Below are positions 21,798 through 34,200 of a stretch of 64,000 bases of DNA, in pieces. The translations under genes were made by a program, and so were the position numbers. The notes under the pieces are model-generated. The model was given only the letters and a program-made list of their open reading frames with translations. It was not told where the DNA came from and searched no databases. Position 1 is the stretch's first letter, and every line of letters starts with the position of its first letter. The stretch is from Cadophora sp. MPI-SDFR-AT-0126 (Eukaryota > Ascomycota > Leotiomycetes > Helotiales > Ploettnerulaceae): the NCBI GenBank assembly GCA_020747065.1, contig JAGMVK010000014.1:372001-436000 (forward strand), written 5' to 3'.

Positions 21798-24226
21798 ATG
21801 GAAAGCTCCACCAACTCGAAGAGACGTCGAGGACTCGGCATTGTGACAGCGAATGCGTGCACTGAGTGCCGCAAGAAACGAGCTAAGGTAGGCATGCGAC
21901 GCTTGCTTGCAAAAGGTCTGAAGCTAAAGTATTCATCCAGTGCGACGGCCAGACTCCCTGTGGAAGATGCACTGCGCAAAATGTCAGTTGCCACTACGAA
22001 TTACCAGTCCGCCAGTCGAAAGAACAGATGAGATCGGATATCGATACCCTAAAGACACAAAATCGACAGAATGAACGAGTTCTCGCCGCTTTGGTGTCAG
22101 GAGATTCATCGGAGCAGGTTTTGGAACAGCTTCGATCGGGCGAGACACTTGAAACTATTGTGGATAAGTTGGAATCGGGTTCGCACTCCTCGGTTTCAGG
22201 GAGCAACAACAGCACAACCTTTTCTCGAATGATTGATCAACAGACAATTGACAATGCACTAAGTAAGGCGAGGAGTCTGGTCAATTCACCCTTATCATTG
22301 CTCGGATATAGCGACCAAGACGGGTCTGGAGGTCAGAGTCGAGCTGAAGGCACGGCATGGCCAACTTGGGGTGCAGAAAACAATACTTCAATCCAGGAGT
22401 CGGGAATCGCGAATCAGGATGACAGTATGGTCTGGAACGTGGAGCCTCTATCATATCCTCAACAAGCTTTGGCCAGTAATCCATTGATAGGAACATGGCA
22501 CCAAACGTCCGACGCCGACCCCACGTCACAGCGGCAACTCCGAGACGCAAGAGGCCATGGACAAGCAACAATACTTGGGCCAAATTTCGGCATGGAAGAA
22601 AAGCCAGAGGAACCACATCCGAATGCCAATCAAGGTTGGACTAGCGTTACAGATGATGGTGCATTTGTGGAGCATCTGATGGCTCTATACTTCTGCTGGG
22701 AATACCCAACTTTTGCCTCATTGAATAAGGAACATTTCCTAGAGGACATGAGAGCGGGAAACCCAAGATATTGTTCGTCTTTACTTGTCAATGCTTTACT
22801 CGCTGTTGGTTGCAGATTCTCCAATCAACCCCAAGCCCGAACGGATCCGAATGACACCAACACGGCTGGAGATCACTTCTTTGCTGAAGCTTCACGACTT
22901 CTAGATCTGGAGACTGATCGACATTCCCTGACTACGATTCAAGCCCTGGGACTGATGTCGATTCGCGAAGCAAGTTGTGGACGATCAAGTCACAGCATAT
23001 ACCTGTCGGGGCAATCAATACGACTAGCTATTGAGATGGGACTACATTTTGACGTTCAGGATGATGGGACTGAGGATGCGAAGCGGGACCACGCAGTACG
23101 ATCAGCCACATTTTGGGGAGCATTCTCTTTAGACCAGTAAGTGGCGTCTGGCTGTCGACGTTCGCCAATTTCTAACGCGTTTAGGGTATGGTCAATAAGC
23201 ATTGGTCGATTGCCACACTTCTCACGCAATGCCAAATTAGTGACGAAGCCCCCAATCGTGGAGCATATTGACGCTACATCCTGGGTTCCCTATACAGATG
23301 ATGGTACTACTCTCTAGACTTTTTCTAAGCTCACTGGCTGACTCTTCAGGCGCCCCTCTTCAGACTGCTTGTATACAACCTTCAAACGTTCGAAGTGTAT
23401 ATAAAACATTTTGCGAGCTTTCGGAGATCGTACACAAATCTTTGTACATGCTATATACACCAGGAAAGCCAGTAACGAGCAAACATCTCAACGATATATA
23501 TACAGAATACATTCGGTGGTATTCTGAAATTCCTTCAACCTTGCGGCTTGGCCATAACTTCACACCCTCCGTTCTCTTTGCACAGTAAGTAAGGTCACAT
23601 TCTAGTCTCTAGAAAAAGCTAAGAATTGTAGCATGTACTATCACACTGCCATTCTCCTCCTCTTCCGACCTTTCGTCAAACTCAATATCACAGGATCAGG
23701 CGTCTCACCTCGCGACTTATGTCAACAAGCAGCAAACACCATCTCCATCCTTCTCAAATCCTACTCCGACCTCTACACCCTTGAGCGTACGCCATCATTC
23801 GTACCCTACTTCGTGCTTGCCGCGACAATTACCCACGTCATCACCCTCGGCAAACAACAAGCCGGACCAGAGCAACTCCAAGCCGCCATTACAAACCTCA
23901 GGCAGATGGAAAGCTGTCACGGCTTCGCAAACCGGGCTCTCAATATCGTTCGCTTCCTCATCAATCACTGGGATGTGACTTTCAAGATGCTTCATTCCGA
24001 CGAAGAAGATGCCGTGCAGGACTTCGCGGCATTATGTCAACCCTCGTCGTCATCGATGAACCTCTTTTGCCCCAATGTTGAAAGTACAGATATTGTCAAT
24101 GATATTGGTCCTGTGCCTCAGGGCGGCACTCCTCTTTTCTGGCCGTTCCCGTTGCAGGGACGGCCGTTGATCAGTTCGGGTGGTACGTCCCTGGCCGATG
24201 CAGGCTTCAGTATTCGGGAAGATTAA
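21798..24226 (+). CDS. Zn2Cys6 transcription factor with fungal-specific regulator domain
   Basis: The N-terminus is MESSTNSKRRRGLGIVTANA followed by CTECRKKRAKCDG...PCGRC..QNVSC, a complete Zn2Cys6 cluster. An intron (21888-21940) splits it after CRKKRAK. The linker and dimerisation coil (QSKEQMRSDIDTLKTQNRQN) follow, then a long variable region. The fungal-specific middle homology domain runs from about residue 230 (MALYFCWEYPTFASLNKEHF, LLVNALLAVGCRFS, IREASCGRSSHSIYLSGQSI, AIEMGLHF). Later introns after FSLDQ (GTAAGT..TTTAG), YTDD (GTACTA..TTCAG) and LFA (GTAAGT..TTGTAG) restore VWSISIGRLPHFSRN and MYYHTAILLLFRPF. The whole is roughly 750 residues with phases consistent. It is a nuclear regulator of the broad NirA/Nit4-like MHR class, and its target pathway is unknown. 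It diverges from the hydrolase/SnoaL gene. Confidence 0.92.
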
Positions 24227-27200
24227 GTGCAAATCGAGGAGAACGGACATCACGAGCATGGTAGAAGGAGTTAGACGACGACGTTCTTGGTATGGTAAAG
24301 GGGTCGGCAAGGACGAGCGGTACAAAGCCAGCCGTTGCGATTCTCCCGACTGGGGTGCGAATGATCCTGGAACACCGAAGACTCACAGTCTTGATGTGCT
24401 TATACACGATGTTGTTTGCTACGAACGTTCAAGGCCAATTCCCAGATAAGAGCATATACGAAGGAACCTGCCAACGCCATCTTGGTCATGCGAATTCGAT
24501 GTCCACCGGAACGAAGCCACAAGACAAGGGACGCCGAGCCTCAAAGTGTGCATGGCTGTTTCTTGCTTGGAGCCCGGCAGCGCAACTGAGCCGCAATCTC
24601 CTTATTCATTCTGGCATACATAGGTATGACAGGAATGGGCCCTGCGAGAAAGGAGAGGCGATCTAGCTGTGTCACAAAGAACGCATTTCTCACAGCAGAC
24701 GAAGGAACGCGAAGCATCTCCAACAATCAATAACGCATCTGGTCAGCTGCGCGGTCAAGTCAGAAGGACGAGGTGGCAATTACAAGATACCAAAATACTG
24801 GACCGCAAAAAATTTGCGCATGGACGAAATAGATGGCAGTGGTGTCCAAGAACGGCAATCCGAGATGTCCTCGTGGTGGGCGGGTAGAGCCGGGTTGACA
24901 GCGGAAGTCTCGTGTTCGTGTTCATGTTCATGTGAGAGAAGAAAAAAATTCAAGGGCATATCCGCCTGGCGTTGCTAGACGAATAATCGCCTTTTCGGGG
25001 TTCGGCACATGGGAAATCGGAAAGCGGGAATTGAGGAAGGGAGGTGAGAATTCAATGTATCGATTGACATAATTTTTCTTCATGTGAACAAACTGTAGTG
25101 GAGACCGTGTGGACGAATAAATGGTAAGGGGAATTGGGGATGAGTGTCTCCTGATCTTTCGTTTACTTCATCAGTGATTCGTTTCTTTTCATTAGCCCTT
25201 CCTTGGAGAGAAGTCTCCGTTCTCTTTCGTGTCTCTCAACTAGAAAGTGACCCCTTACGGCAAGAGCCATTTACCAAGACGGAAGCCTGTTTTAGGAGTA
25301 CATGTCATGTTGGTAAGATTGCTTTGGTTCTGTTGGAGATTATGCTAGTACCCTTACAGGGACACGACTGCTTCTTGCCTCGAGCTCCGCAAGCAGCGGT
25401 ATTGTTATGGAAAGTGGAGGTTGGGCAGTGGAGAAATGGGGATCATCGAGATACTGCAAGTGTCCGTCTAGAGATGCTAGGGATTCGAGATGCTATGGAC
25501 TATGGCAAAGTCTTTTTTGTTTGGGATGGTCATCTGTCAGCTTCTTTTGTCGTTGTTGGGAGAGCCTGGCTGTCGGTAGTTTTGTGCTGGTGCTGCTGGA
25601 TGTGGTCGGAGGTAGTGTATGTAATGTACCCCTCAAGAGCTCTAGCTTGGAGAGGGAGTTGGGGAGGTGAGATTCAATTCCGTTTGAGGATTGTTTTGTT
25701 TGTTATGAAGAGGGTGATTAGTCTATTCGAACCGTAGGGCTGACGCTGAGGAGCCAATCAGTCATTCGTTTGGCTTGCGGATGCGATCTGCTTGCTTCCA
25801 ACTATGTTCATGCCGGTATCGACAAACGGGACTGGAGGCTAGCTGTCGGCACTTGGTTATGCCAAGATGCTGCAAGTACTCGTTTGGAAAGTGAGGCTCA
25901 GGAGGTGATATAGAGGAGCAGGTCGTTAGAGTGTGGCTACAATCTGGGCAAGATCATCTGGCCGAAATATCTGCATGGGACATTTACTGCAAACAACCAC
26001 CTATCGCACCTTTCCTGCGAACATCGATGAGATTAGATTATGCAAGGCCATGGCGAGAGAGATCTAGATCAAATTTCGGGCCGCAGAAAAGGAGATTTGT
26101 TATGGCGACCATGTTTCTCGAGAGCTTGCTTGGGAGATCAAGCTTCAATACCGTTGATCATATGGAACCCTTACTCTTCTTGGGACTCACCATCTTGTCT
26201 CTGCTCCCTCTCAGCTTTTCTTTCTTGTGCTTTTAACATCGGGTTTGCTATGTGTCGTGCAAGTTGAGCCTGTTCGTGGTACCTTGTGCTGTTTTCCGAG
26301 GAGTTGTCGAAGTGTCCTCGTCCTCGTGGATTTGGACGCTGTGGCTCTGCGACACCATGTAACTAGAACTATGATGGACTTCTCTAGAGAAATGGAATAC
26401 TTCGAAAACCCAAGGCTTTCGTTCTTTCGCGGTCATCAAAGCTGTAATCTCGACGCGGCACAGCATGAGTCTGAGGGGTCGACAACCAGCTCCGAGGAAA
26501 TATCAGACATCCAATTTTCCAGTCTCGCAGCCTGAAGGGCAGCCGCATCATCCATGCTACACAACAACATGCAGCAAGTAAGAAAGCCGTTGGATAGTTG
26601 CACGGAAGGTTGTTTTGTCGGCTAGATACTGGATCTTGTGTTGCTGTCCACTGTTCGTCGCTGGTGGATTGTTTGGTGGCTTAAGCTGCGCACATGGTTT
26701 CTGGGACTGAGATTACCTGCTCTCGAAGGCTTGCAGTTGTACCGGAAGGCTTGAAGACTTGCAAGTGAAAGCAAACCTTCTGTCGGTGAGTGTTTTGTGA
26801 CGGACGGGTCTAGAACTCGTGGTTTTGGTGACTTTCTGGGGTTTCGGGGAACATGAACAGCTAGATGACTGGCGAGTAGCTGTGATTGAGGGGGAACCTG
26901 GCTTGAGTGGCTTACCGTCTATACACAGAGAAGTAGACCCTGACTCGCTGTGTTACCTGGTGGATGAACTGCAATGAGGGGTAGTGAACGAGTCTGGAGT
27001 AGATGTGTCCATCCTTCGGCTCGTGAGCGAACAAGCGCTCCATTCCCCTCGGAGTCGATCAAACAAATAGGATTTCAGGGGTCTTCGAGGAATGAGACAC
27101 AAACAAAAGAAGTTTCGACGACACGCAAGATACGCGGCGTATGAACGATTCTTTCACCAGCCTCGGCCCAGAATCGTCAATGACGGACGAGTCTTTGACC

Positions 27201-28779
27201 TTGCCAAGCCAGGCACAAGTTGCGCAATACATTTTTATATTGGCAAGCGGGAGCTTGTGATGAGAGGAGGCGGTTAAAGTTGCTGATGGAGACTTCGAGG
27301 TGGGATATCTGGTTTGGGGGTGGGTCGCTGCCGGGAACGAACGATGAGGCAGTTACCCGGAGCCACAAACGTGCTGAAAGCATGGGAGGACAGGGACGGA
27401 TTGCCTGTTTGAGAAATGTGAAGTATGTAATGATACAGTACATGTGTTCATCGTCATCGTCTTTGTCCTTTCATGGGCGGCGGTCGTTGTTGAGGACAAG
27501 ATGAAATGCAGCCAGTCAGGACGCTGAATTTGGAGGGACCACATGATGATTAAGCAGGAAATATGCAGCCAGCAGGGCCTAGCGTTGTTTGCACAAAGTT
27601 AAGCAGTAAGAAAGCCATGGCGATGCAAATGCCGTTTCAATTGTTTCTCGAACTCCCATCCGTCCATTGACCAATCAAGGGCATTTTCGCACCGTCACCA
27701 GTCAGTATTTCATAACAGTCGGCATGCATCATGTATGCGGCCCGGTACACTCCGTACGTGCGTGCCGGGCAGCGAAATGAGTACGGTGGGTGGCTTCAGC
27801 GTTTGCTAGTGCATGTAGGCATTGCAGGCTCGCCTCAAGAATCAGCCCACAACACCATTTGTCGTCCGTTGCTCTCAGCATCTCGTTCGATGCCACTGCG
27901 ACGCTCTGCAACAGTGACCTCCATTCTGCCATTGACCAATAAGTGGTGATGAACATCAATTACATCAACCTTCAGTGCAAACCTTTCTGGTATCATGTGC
28001 ACTCTCCATTGTGCTTTCGATGAGCAATGCGCCCCACGATGCAGCCCCTCCCCAAGTGGGATATCCAGTGGACGTGGAAGCCGTGGAAGGGTCTGAGAAA
28101 GTCCTCCCCGAACACCCCCCTACGAAGGTACTGTACAGTAGTACTATACCGGCCGGCAGATTATATTAGCTTGCACCTCTGAATGGTCCACCTGTTGCTT
28201 TCTTTCATTCATCCACACAGAAGGAATGCCTTCGGAGGCCACCGCCAGCTTTCTATTGCTGCCAGCCTGCAAGTCTGTTTGTGCTGAGTCCTCACAATGG
28301 GTCTTGATGGTCTCGACCGGGATCCAGAAATTGTCACTCCATCGGTCCACTTACTCGTACGATCACGAGTATGAACCGGTCCTGAGGCTTGCACTCTCCA
28401 AACGCTTTCCAGACTGCGGAGTCATCACGACGCTCCCTGACTTCCCGATATCCTCTTGTTGAATCGACAAGGCTTCTGCTTTGAATTGATACATAAGGTT
28501 CGTCGCCCCAATACGCCTGGCACGTCATCTATTCTGGACAGGACAACAATTCGTCAAGAATCTTTTATCTTTATCATTGATCTTTATCACTATCACTCCA
28601 CATCACATTGACTTCCTGAGTTGTATCTCCTTTCGGCCTCGGTACACAACATCACGCCTAGAGGATATATTCGACGACAACCCAACTGCATCGTCCAACA
28701 AAATCGGACCACTCTTTCATCAGCAGGGTCATTCTTGCAGGATCGATTTCTTGATTCTATCCCTGGCTCACTCCTTCAA
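24227..28779. other. 4.5-kb region without recognisable genes
   Basis: Many short, mutually overlapping frames occur on both strands. The longest, 25144-25737 on the plus strand (197 codons), has no domain or coding-like motif and I do not call it. The region could hold a long promoter and 5' leader for the SREBP-type gene at 28780, or non-coding transcripts. No tRNA, tandem array or transposon signature was seen. Confidence 0.5.
28592..28601 (+). promoter_or_regulatory. SRE-like decamer ATCACTCCAC
   Basis: The decamer differs by one base from the classical sterol regulatory element ATCACCCCAC. It lies 179-188 bases upstream of the start codon of an SREBP-type bHLH gene, within a run of further ATCAC/CATCAC words. 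Autoregulation or cross-regulation among SREBP family members is known in fungi. Binding here is inference from the motif and position only. Confidence 0.35.
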
Positions 28780-30226
28780 ATGGCTATCAATTGTTGCCAG
28801 ACCCCGAGTGTCGACTACTTCTCAACACAGAAGAGACCTGAAGTATGTTTACCTTCTCTTACCCTGTCATCAATCAGAACCTTGCCTCCACACAACTACT
28901 AGACGACAGAAGCCTCACTTCCTGTCGCGGGGCTTTGCTTTGGACACTTCACTCAACTTCACACCACTTCAACATCACCTGATGCCAACATGAACTGATA
29001 TTCTCCATTTAGAACTCAATATCAACATTCGGCTGGGACTCTAACTCATATAACGACTCGGGAGTTACCTCGGACTCGTGCGACTCAACTCTACCTTCAC
29101 CTACATCTCCAGAGCCACTAGCATTTCCACCAACGGCTTACAGTTTACCTAAGCAAGCATTCAAGCCAGACATCAAGTCCGAACAAACATTCAACTTTGG
29201 CACTTTCGAAGACTGGATGCGTTGGGACGACCCAAGCGACGCAGCTCTCTCGCCAACATCCGAGGAGTACTTCCCCAACTTCAAGGCCGAACCCTCTTCT
29301 CCTTCCATGTCCGGCTTGGAACTTCAGGGCAGCGGATACGGAAGTAGAGGAACGACTATGCCTGACGACTCTGCAGTGTTCGGCGAAGACCCAATGTCAG
29401 AAGAACCCCTCTTCCAAACACCAGGTTCATTAATCTCCCCGCCGATGGCTGACATACCTAATCGCGAGGGCCTCTACTCAACACCTCTGTCCTGGACTCG
29501 ACCGATGGCCGGCACAAGGCAGGCGCAACAATATACCGGAACACTCACTCCTCAAGAAGAGTCAAAGCTCCGCAGCATCGCTATGCCTTCAACACAACCA
29601 CAATACCCCGCGTCACCAACCTCTTCTCCCTCCTCACCCGACCCAACAGGAAATCGCAAAAGGAAATCTAGTGCAGAGGAGGAAGAAGAAGAAGATGACG
29701 AGAGCCCAGAACCTGCCAACGGCCGGTGCCCACCTGTCAAGAAGACAGCACACAACATGATCGAAAAACGATACCGCACAAACCTCAACGATAAGATCGC
29801 CGCACTGCGGGACTCTGTCCCCTCATTACGAGTCATAAGCAAGAAAAACTCGCGCGGCGAAGAGCAGCAAGAAGATCTACAGGGCCTCACACCCGCACAT
29901 AAGCTCAACAAGGTATGCTATCTCTTACTCTTTGACCTGGGCTAGAACCATCACTGACACAAGTACAGGCAACCGTCCTCTCCAAAGCAACAGAATACAT
30001 CGCACATCTCGAGAAGCGGAACAAGTTCCTAGCGAAAGAAAATACAAGCCTCAAAGCTCGCGTCGATGCATTCGAGATCCTCGTCATGTCGAGACAACCG
30101 CAAAATATGCAGCAACAACAACAACAAAGTAATATGAATCGCTCGCAGCGGACCTCGATAGTAGGAAGACAACAACATCCTTCGAGACAACAGTACTTGA
30201 TGGATGGGATGATGGGTCCTATTTGA
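28780..30226 (+). CDS. SREBP-type bHLH-leucine-zipper transcription factor without membrane anchor (SrbB-like)
   Basis: Three exons (28780-28842, 29013-29912, 29969-30226) give 406 residues with all phases consistent. The bHLH is KKTAHNMIEKRYRTNLNDKI...ALRDSVPSLR, carrying the Tyr in EKRYR that distinguishes SREBP-type basic regions from ordinary bHLH factors. The loop and second helix (HKLNK|ATVLSKATEYIAHLEKRN) span the last intron and run into a short zipper (FLAKENTSLKARVDAF). Upstream are a Ser/Pro-rich activation-like region and an acidic Glu run. Downstream is a Gln-rich tail ending at MMGPI. No transmembrane segments follow, so no Golgi-proteolysis anchor exists. This fits SrbB-like partners rather than membrane-bound SrbA/Sre1. 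The likely role is sterol, hypoxia or carbon control in the nucleus (family-based). The 170-nt first intron is the longest I placed here. Confidence 0.9.
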
Positions 30227-33200
30227 GCCCTTTTCCATCTATCCTTATTGGATTGTCTCGTTCTATTCTCTGCTTCTACTTGATGGCTTTATTATGTGGG
30301 ATGGGATTGCATAGCAGCCTGGATGACTTTCATATCTAGTCACTTCATCATTTTCAGGCGTTCAAGGACAGGGTCGGACGGGAACGAACGCAGGATACCC
30401 TTGGCCACCATTTGGATCTGTCTGCCCCCTTTTGCTCATGTAGCAAGGGAGTGCGAAGATTGAGTGAGCCTCTTGGTGGGAAAAGTCATGGATTGAAGTT
30501 TTTGTATTTTTTTGCTGGACTCAGTTGTCGGGATGAAGAAGGAGAAGGATCACATGTAGCATAGCGTAGTTTCTATGACTCCACTTTTGAAACGTATCTT
30601 GGATCTTGGTGGTTGAGATGTCGTTGAGTGATAGGGGGTGGTGGGGTGGAGAGGTCGCTGTGGTGTCAATTCACCATGATTTGGGTGTAGCACATTGCCT
30701 GGACATCATGGGCGCGTCCTCTTGCCCATTTGAATATACTCCATGATAACTTGTCTCACTTTACCTCATCTACTAATATTCACTACCATGTTCCGGTGAA
30801 AGAACATACCTTCGAATCTGCTCTGTGTGATGCAGAGATTCTCTCTCCTAACCTCAGACACTCCAATACACATAAGACGCCCCTAACACTCTAATTAAGT
30901 TCGGACACAATCCCACTCCTCTAACCCCATTGATCAATACAGAACCATGTCCTGATGAATAGAAAACCATAACTATGGCGGGATCGTACATACATAGTAC
31001 TTCTTTCACCCTAAGTGGCACCGAGAACTCCGCGCCTTCTCAGTACCACCTGCTGGCCGAGCTTCCCTCATCATAGCCCAAAGGATCCAGATCGCTCGAT
31101 TACGTGCAGGTAATGTACAAATAATCGTCCAGGATGTGTGCTGCATTCAGCCATACAAGAGGCTGCAGGAAATTGCGGCATGTATGGTGATGAGTAAAGC
31201 ACTTGCATGAGCATCTGCATCCTCCTTCTATCCTTCCGTGACATGTGAGTAATCGGAAATGTTATGAGATACTGGATGCAGCAAATCAGCTTCCCGGCTC
31301 TGGATAACGGTGTTGGGGCTGAACTAGTTAAACATAGGTGTTGGTGGTGGAATATTTGGGGATTTATTTGAGGACCGACTTTTGAGGATGTAAACAAGAC
31401 TAAGCGATGTTTAGCATTTGCGACTGCGGTACTAATGATCTACTCAGTCAATCGTAGACGGCATGCTCTTGCGCCCGTCATGATGACACTGCTTTTCTTC
31501 CCAAACCCCTCCCAGTACCTCAAAAGAAAGGAAACATTAATATCATTCCCTACATTTACACCTCCTTGCTGCAAAATACCCAAGCACCCTCAAAGTCGAA
31601 TGAATCGAGAGTAACCTGTACAAACAGGGGTCCATTAATTCAGATTAAGCTTCTGAAAGACTTACTAATGACACTTATCCTTGGATTTAAGTTCCCACCT
31701 GAACTATTTCCTGGCAGATGGCGAGATGCGCGGAGAGGGGGGGGAGGGGGGGGAGGAGAGGATTTTGCAACACACACGCACATCGCCAATGGCCCTTGTT
31801 CACGGGGCAAGACTAAGTAGGAAAGTTTCTCGATAATATCATGCTCTACATAAGACAGTGTGGTGCGGTCGAAACATTTCATCGTTGCATGGGCAGAAAC
31901 ATCAGGAAATATAGTTATTTGGTCGTCATTGCAGGCGATTCCAGGCTGCGACACCAAACCGTTCAGGTGGTTTCTCGCTAAAGCATTCCAAACCCGGTCA
32001 GTAAACAAACAGCCCCCAACCTCGCCTGGTGATTCTACTTATTTCAGAACTTTGTGCTATTTGTGAGAAGTCGCATTCTGGAAAAGGATCATTTTGGTAT
32101 AATTTTGCGCCTTGATTATTAGACTTTAAGTTGTCTCTTTAAGAAGCCGCTCGGGTACCCCGCAAGTCGTCGCTCTTTCCTTCTATGATTCAGTGCCACA
32201 GGATCGTGGATCAGTACGGCAGGCGCGGCAAATTTGGCCCGGATTATATAGATCTGTGCCTTCTGGTTTGTTAGATACACTGTTACAGAAAAAGCCGGTT
32301 TCTTCTGCTTGTGAAGGTTCTCCATCCAAATCCATGTGCTTTTCCTCATGAAGATGTACCGTCGCTGTCGCAACACCATGACTCCAGACTAATCCCGGCT
32401 TTCCCATCTCTCTCCTTGGGTCTTTCCACTCCGTCACAGTAAATCTAATATTTTTCCAGCGGTTCCTGGATCTGGGCTTCGATTTCAGCATCCCCAACTT
32501 TTCTCCCTCGTGCAGCAGCCAAGGGTCCAAGATGCTACTTGCTAGTCTTCAGTCATTCGGCGACCTCGTACAACGATTGACGGCTAAATGTAGCAAGGCG
32601 CCTAAACTTAGGCTGCGTTCATTTTCGAACGAGATGGAATAAGCAGATGCAGACGTGAGGCAATGGATGCAGCGCGAGTGACGGCCGAGAGAAACCGCCC
32701 GCCGCCAAGAGATCGTACCAAAACTACGACCAACCATCAACCATTTCTTCACCACACCCATCCCGTCTATCAAGCTTCCCTCGAAGACCTCAACAGTTAA
32801 ACGTCAATAAAGAGCGAGTCCAACCGAAACTCTGCGGGGAGCAGAGAAGTCATTCATATTGCTGGGTAGATGACAACCTAATGGACCCAACGTCATGTGT
32901 GGGCCAAGCCACGTACTCCGCAATATTTGTGCAGCTCAGACTAAGTGGGTGAGCTCGCGTGACTGAAGTATGATGCTCGGATAGAGAAACTTTAATGCTC
33001 GGACTCGTTCGTCTGTGCTGGTGCTGGTGTGAAAGTTCGAACGAACCTCTCATCTTGTGGAATGGAAATTGCCTCGATTCGGTCTCTGAATTTCTTGGTT
33101 TGCTTCTTTCTGAGCTCTTCGGCTCGTCAAGTGTCACCACCCTCTGTAATTTGCATTGTCATGTCTTGGAATCGACAGCTATCATGCGGAATTCTCTTGG

Positions 33201-34200
33201 AATTCCCATACGAACCTTGGTATCTGGGTTATAGTGTGTTTTGGGACCAAGCCAAGCTTTCGATTTTCTCACAGACGAAGATCATACGGAGACTGAAGTC
33301 TAAAGTCAAGATTCGAGATTCGCCGTGAGACACATCGTACACGCGCCACTACTTTGAGTTGAGAAGCAGGTGACCTGCTGGCAGGTGGAGGGTGGGCACA
33401 ATCTAAGCCTGCCTTTCGTCCGACAGTACGTATTAACGATTCCACAACACCATTATTCCCGTCCATTACTGCAAAATATAGCAACCAGAAGATGTAATCG
33501 AGACTACCGGACATAATACTCCACACCTTTCAGGCCAAGAAATGGATATCTTGAGACCCTTGAAGTCTGGACCATCAACATGGTATTGAAGCGCGGGGCA
33601 AAGAGTCAAGATCTTAGAAAGCCAGGTGGTCGCGTGGCATTTAAAGAGGGTCTCCGAGATCATGGAAATTGGACGAAAGTATGAGAACCCGCTCCTGTTC
33701 CCATCAATTGCAGTCCATTGGCCGTTAAACCATGCCCCAAACATCAATATCCGGTGGGAGACCGAATACGAATCCGAGTCGGCCTCGCATTGTCGTATAT
33801 CGTACTTCCGGATTTTCAACACCATCATTGGATCGGAAGATAGAATCGACCTGTGTTTGGCCATGAAAGCTGCTGGTTTGCATAAAGGTGCGAGGTGCGC
33901 GAGATGGGTGGATAGGTTGCACAATTCTGAGTGCTCATCCGAAGACCGTGGTTTCTTGGGGATGGAATTCTTAATACTTAAATGACAGCCACGGCTGTTT
34001 CCTGTTAACCTCGTTTGTCCAATTAACTTGCAAGGGCATAGCTCGAGACACAGTGGCACGCACGCTAGACCGTACTGCACTTCTGTCGCTTCTGAAACGG
34101 CGACGAGAGCCTCAACCTTTTTGCCAGAAACAAACCAACATCCAGGTCAGAAGACTCATCGAATCTGATTTCTGCGTTGAACAACACAAATTCCTCCAAA
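30227..34200. other. 4-kb region without recognisable genes
   Basis: It includes the 3' end of the bHLH gene and the promoter of the MFS gene at 34201. Frames are short and overlapping. The longest (33466-34080 minus, 204 codons) shows no motif and is contradicted by an equally open plus-strand frame. A G-run lies at 31737-31756. Nothing else was seen. Confidence 0.5.
31737..31761 (+). repeat. G-rich tract with two G8 runs
   Basis: Two runs of eight G separated by a single A, followed by short GG runs, make a potential G-quadruplex-forming tract in an otherwise gene-free stretch. Structure formation is inferred from composition only. Confidence 0.6.

Noticed and set aside
24207..24726. Two short minus-strand frames that might be exons of a small gene
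   Set aside because: The fragments look partly coding (MLEMLRVPSSAVRNAFFVTQ), but stops separate them and no family or clean splice pair supports a gene.
25144..25737. 197-codon plus-strand open frame
   Set aside because: It has no domain, no leader signals and unusual composition. It lies in a region where many contradictory frames are open, so it is most likely chance.
33466..34080. 204-codon minus-strand open frame
   Set aside because: No recognisable motif. An equally open plus-strand frame overlaps it and it lies in the promoter region of the MFS gene.
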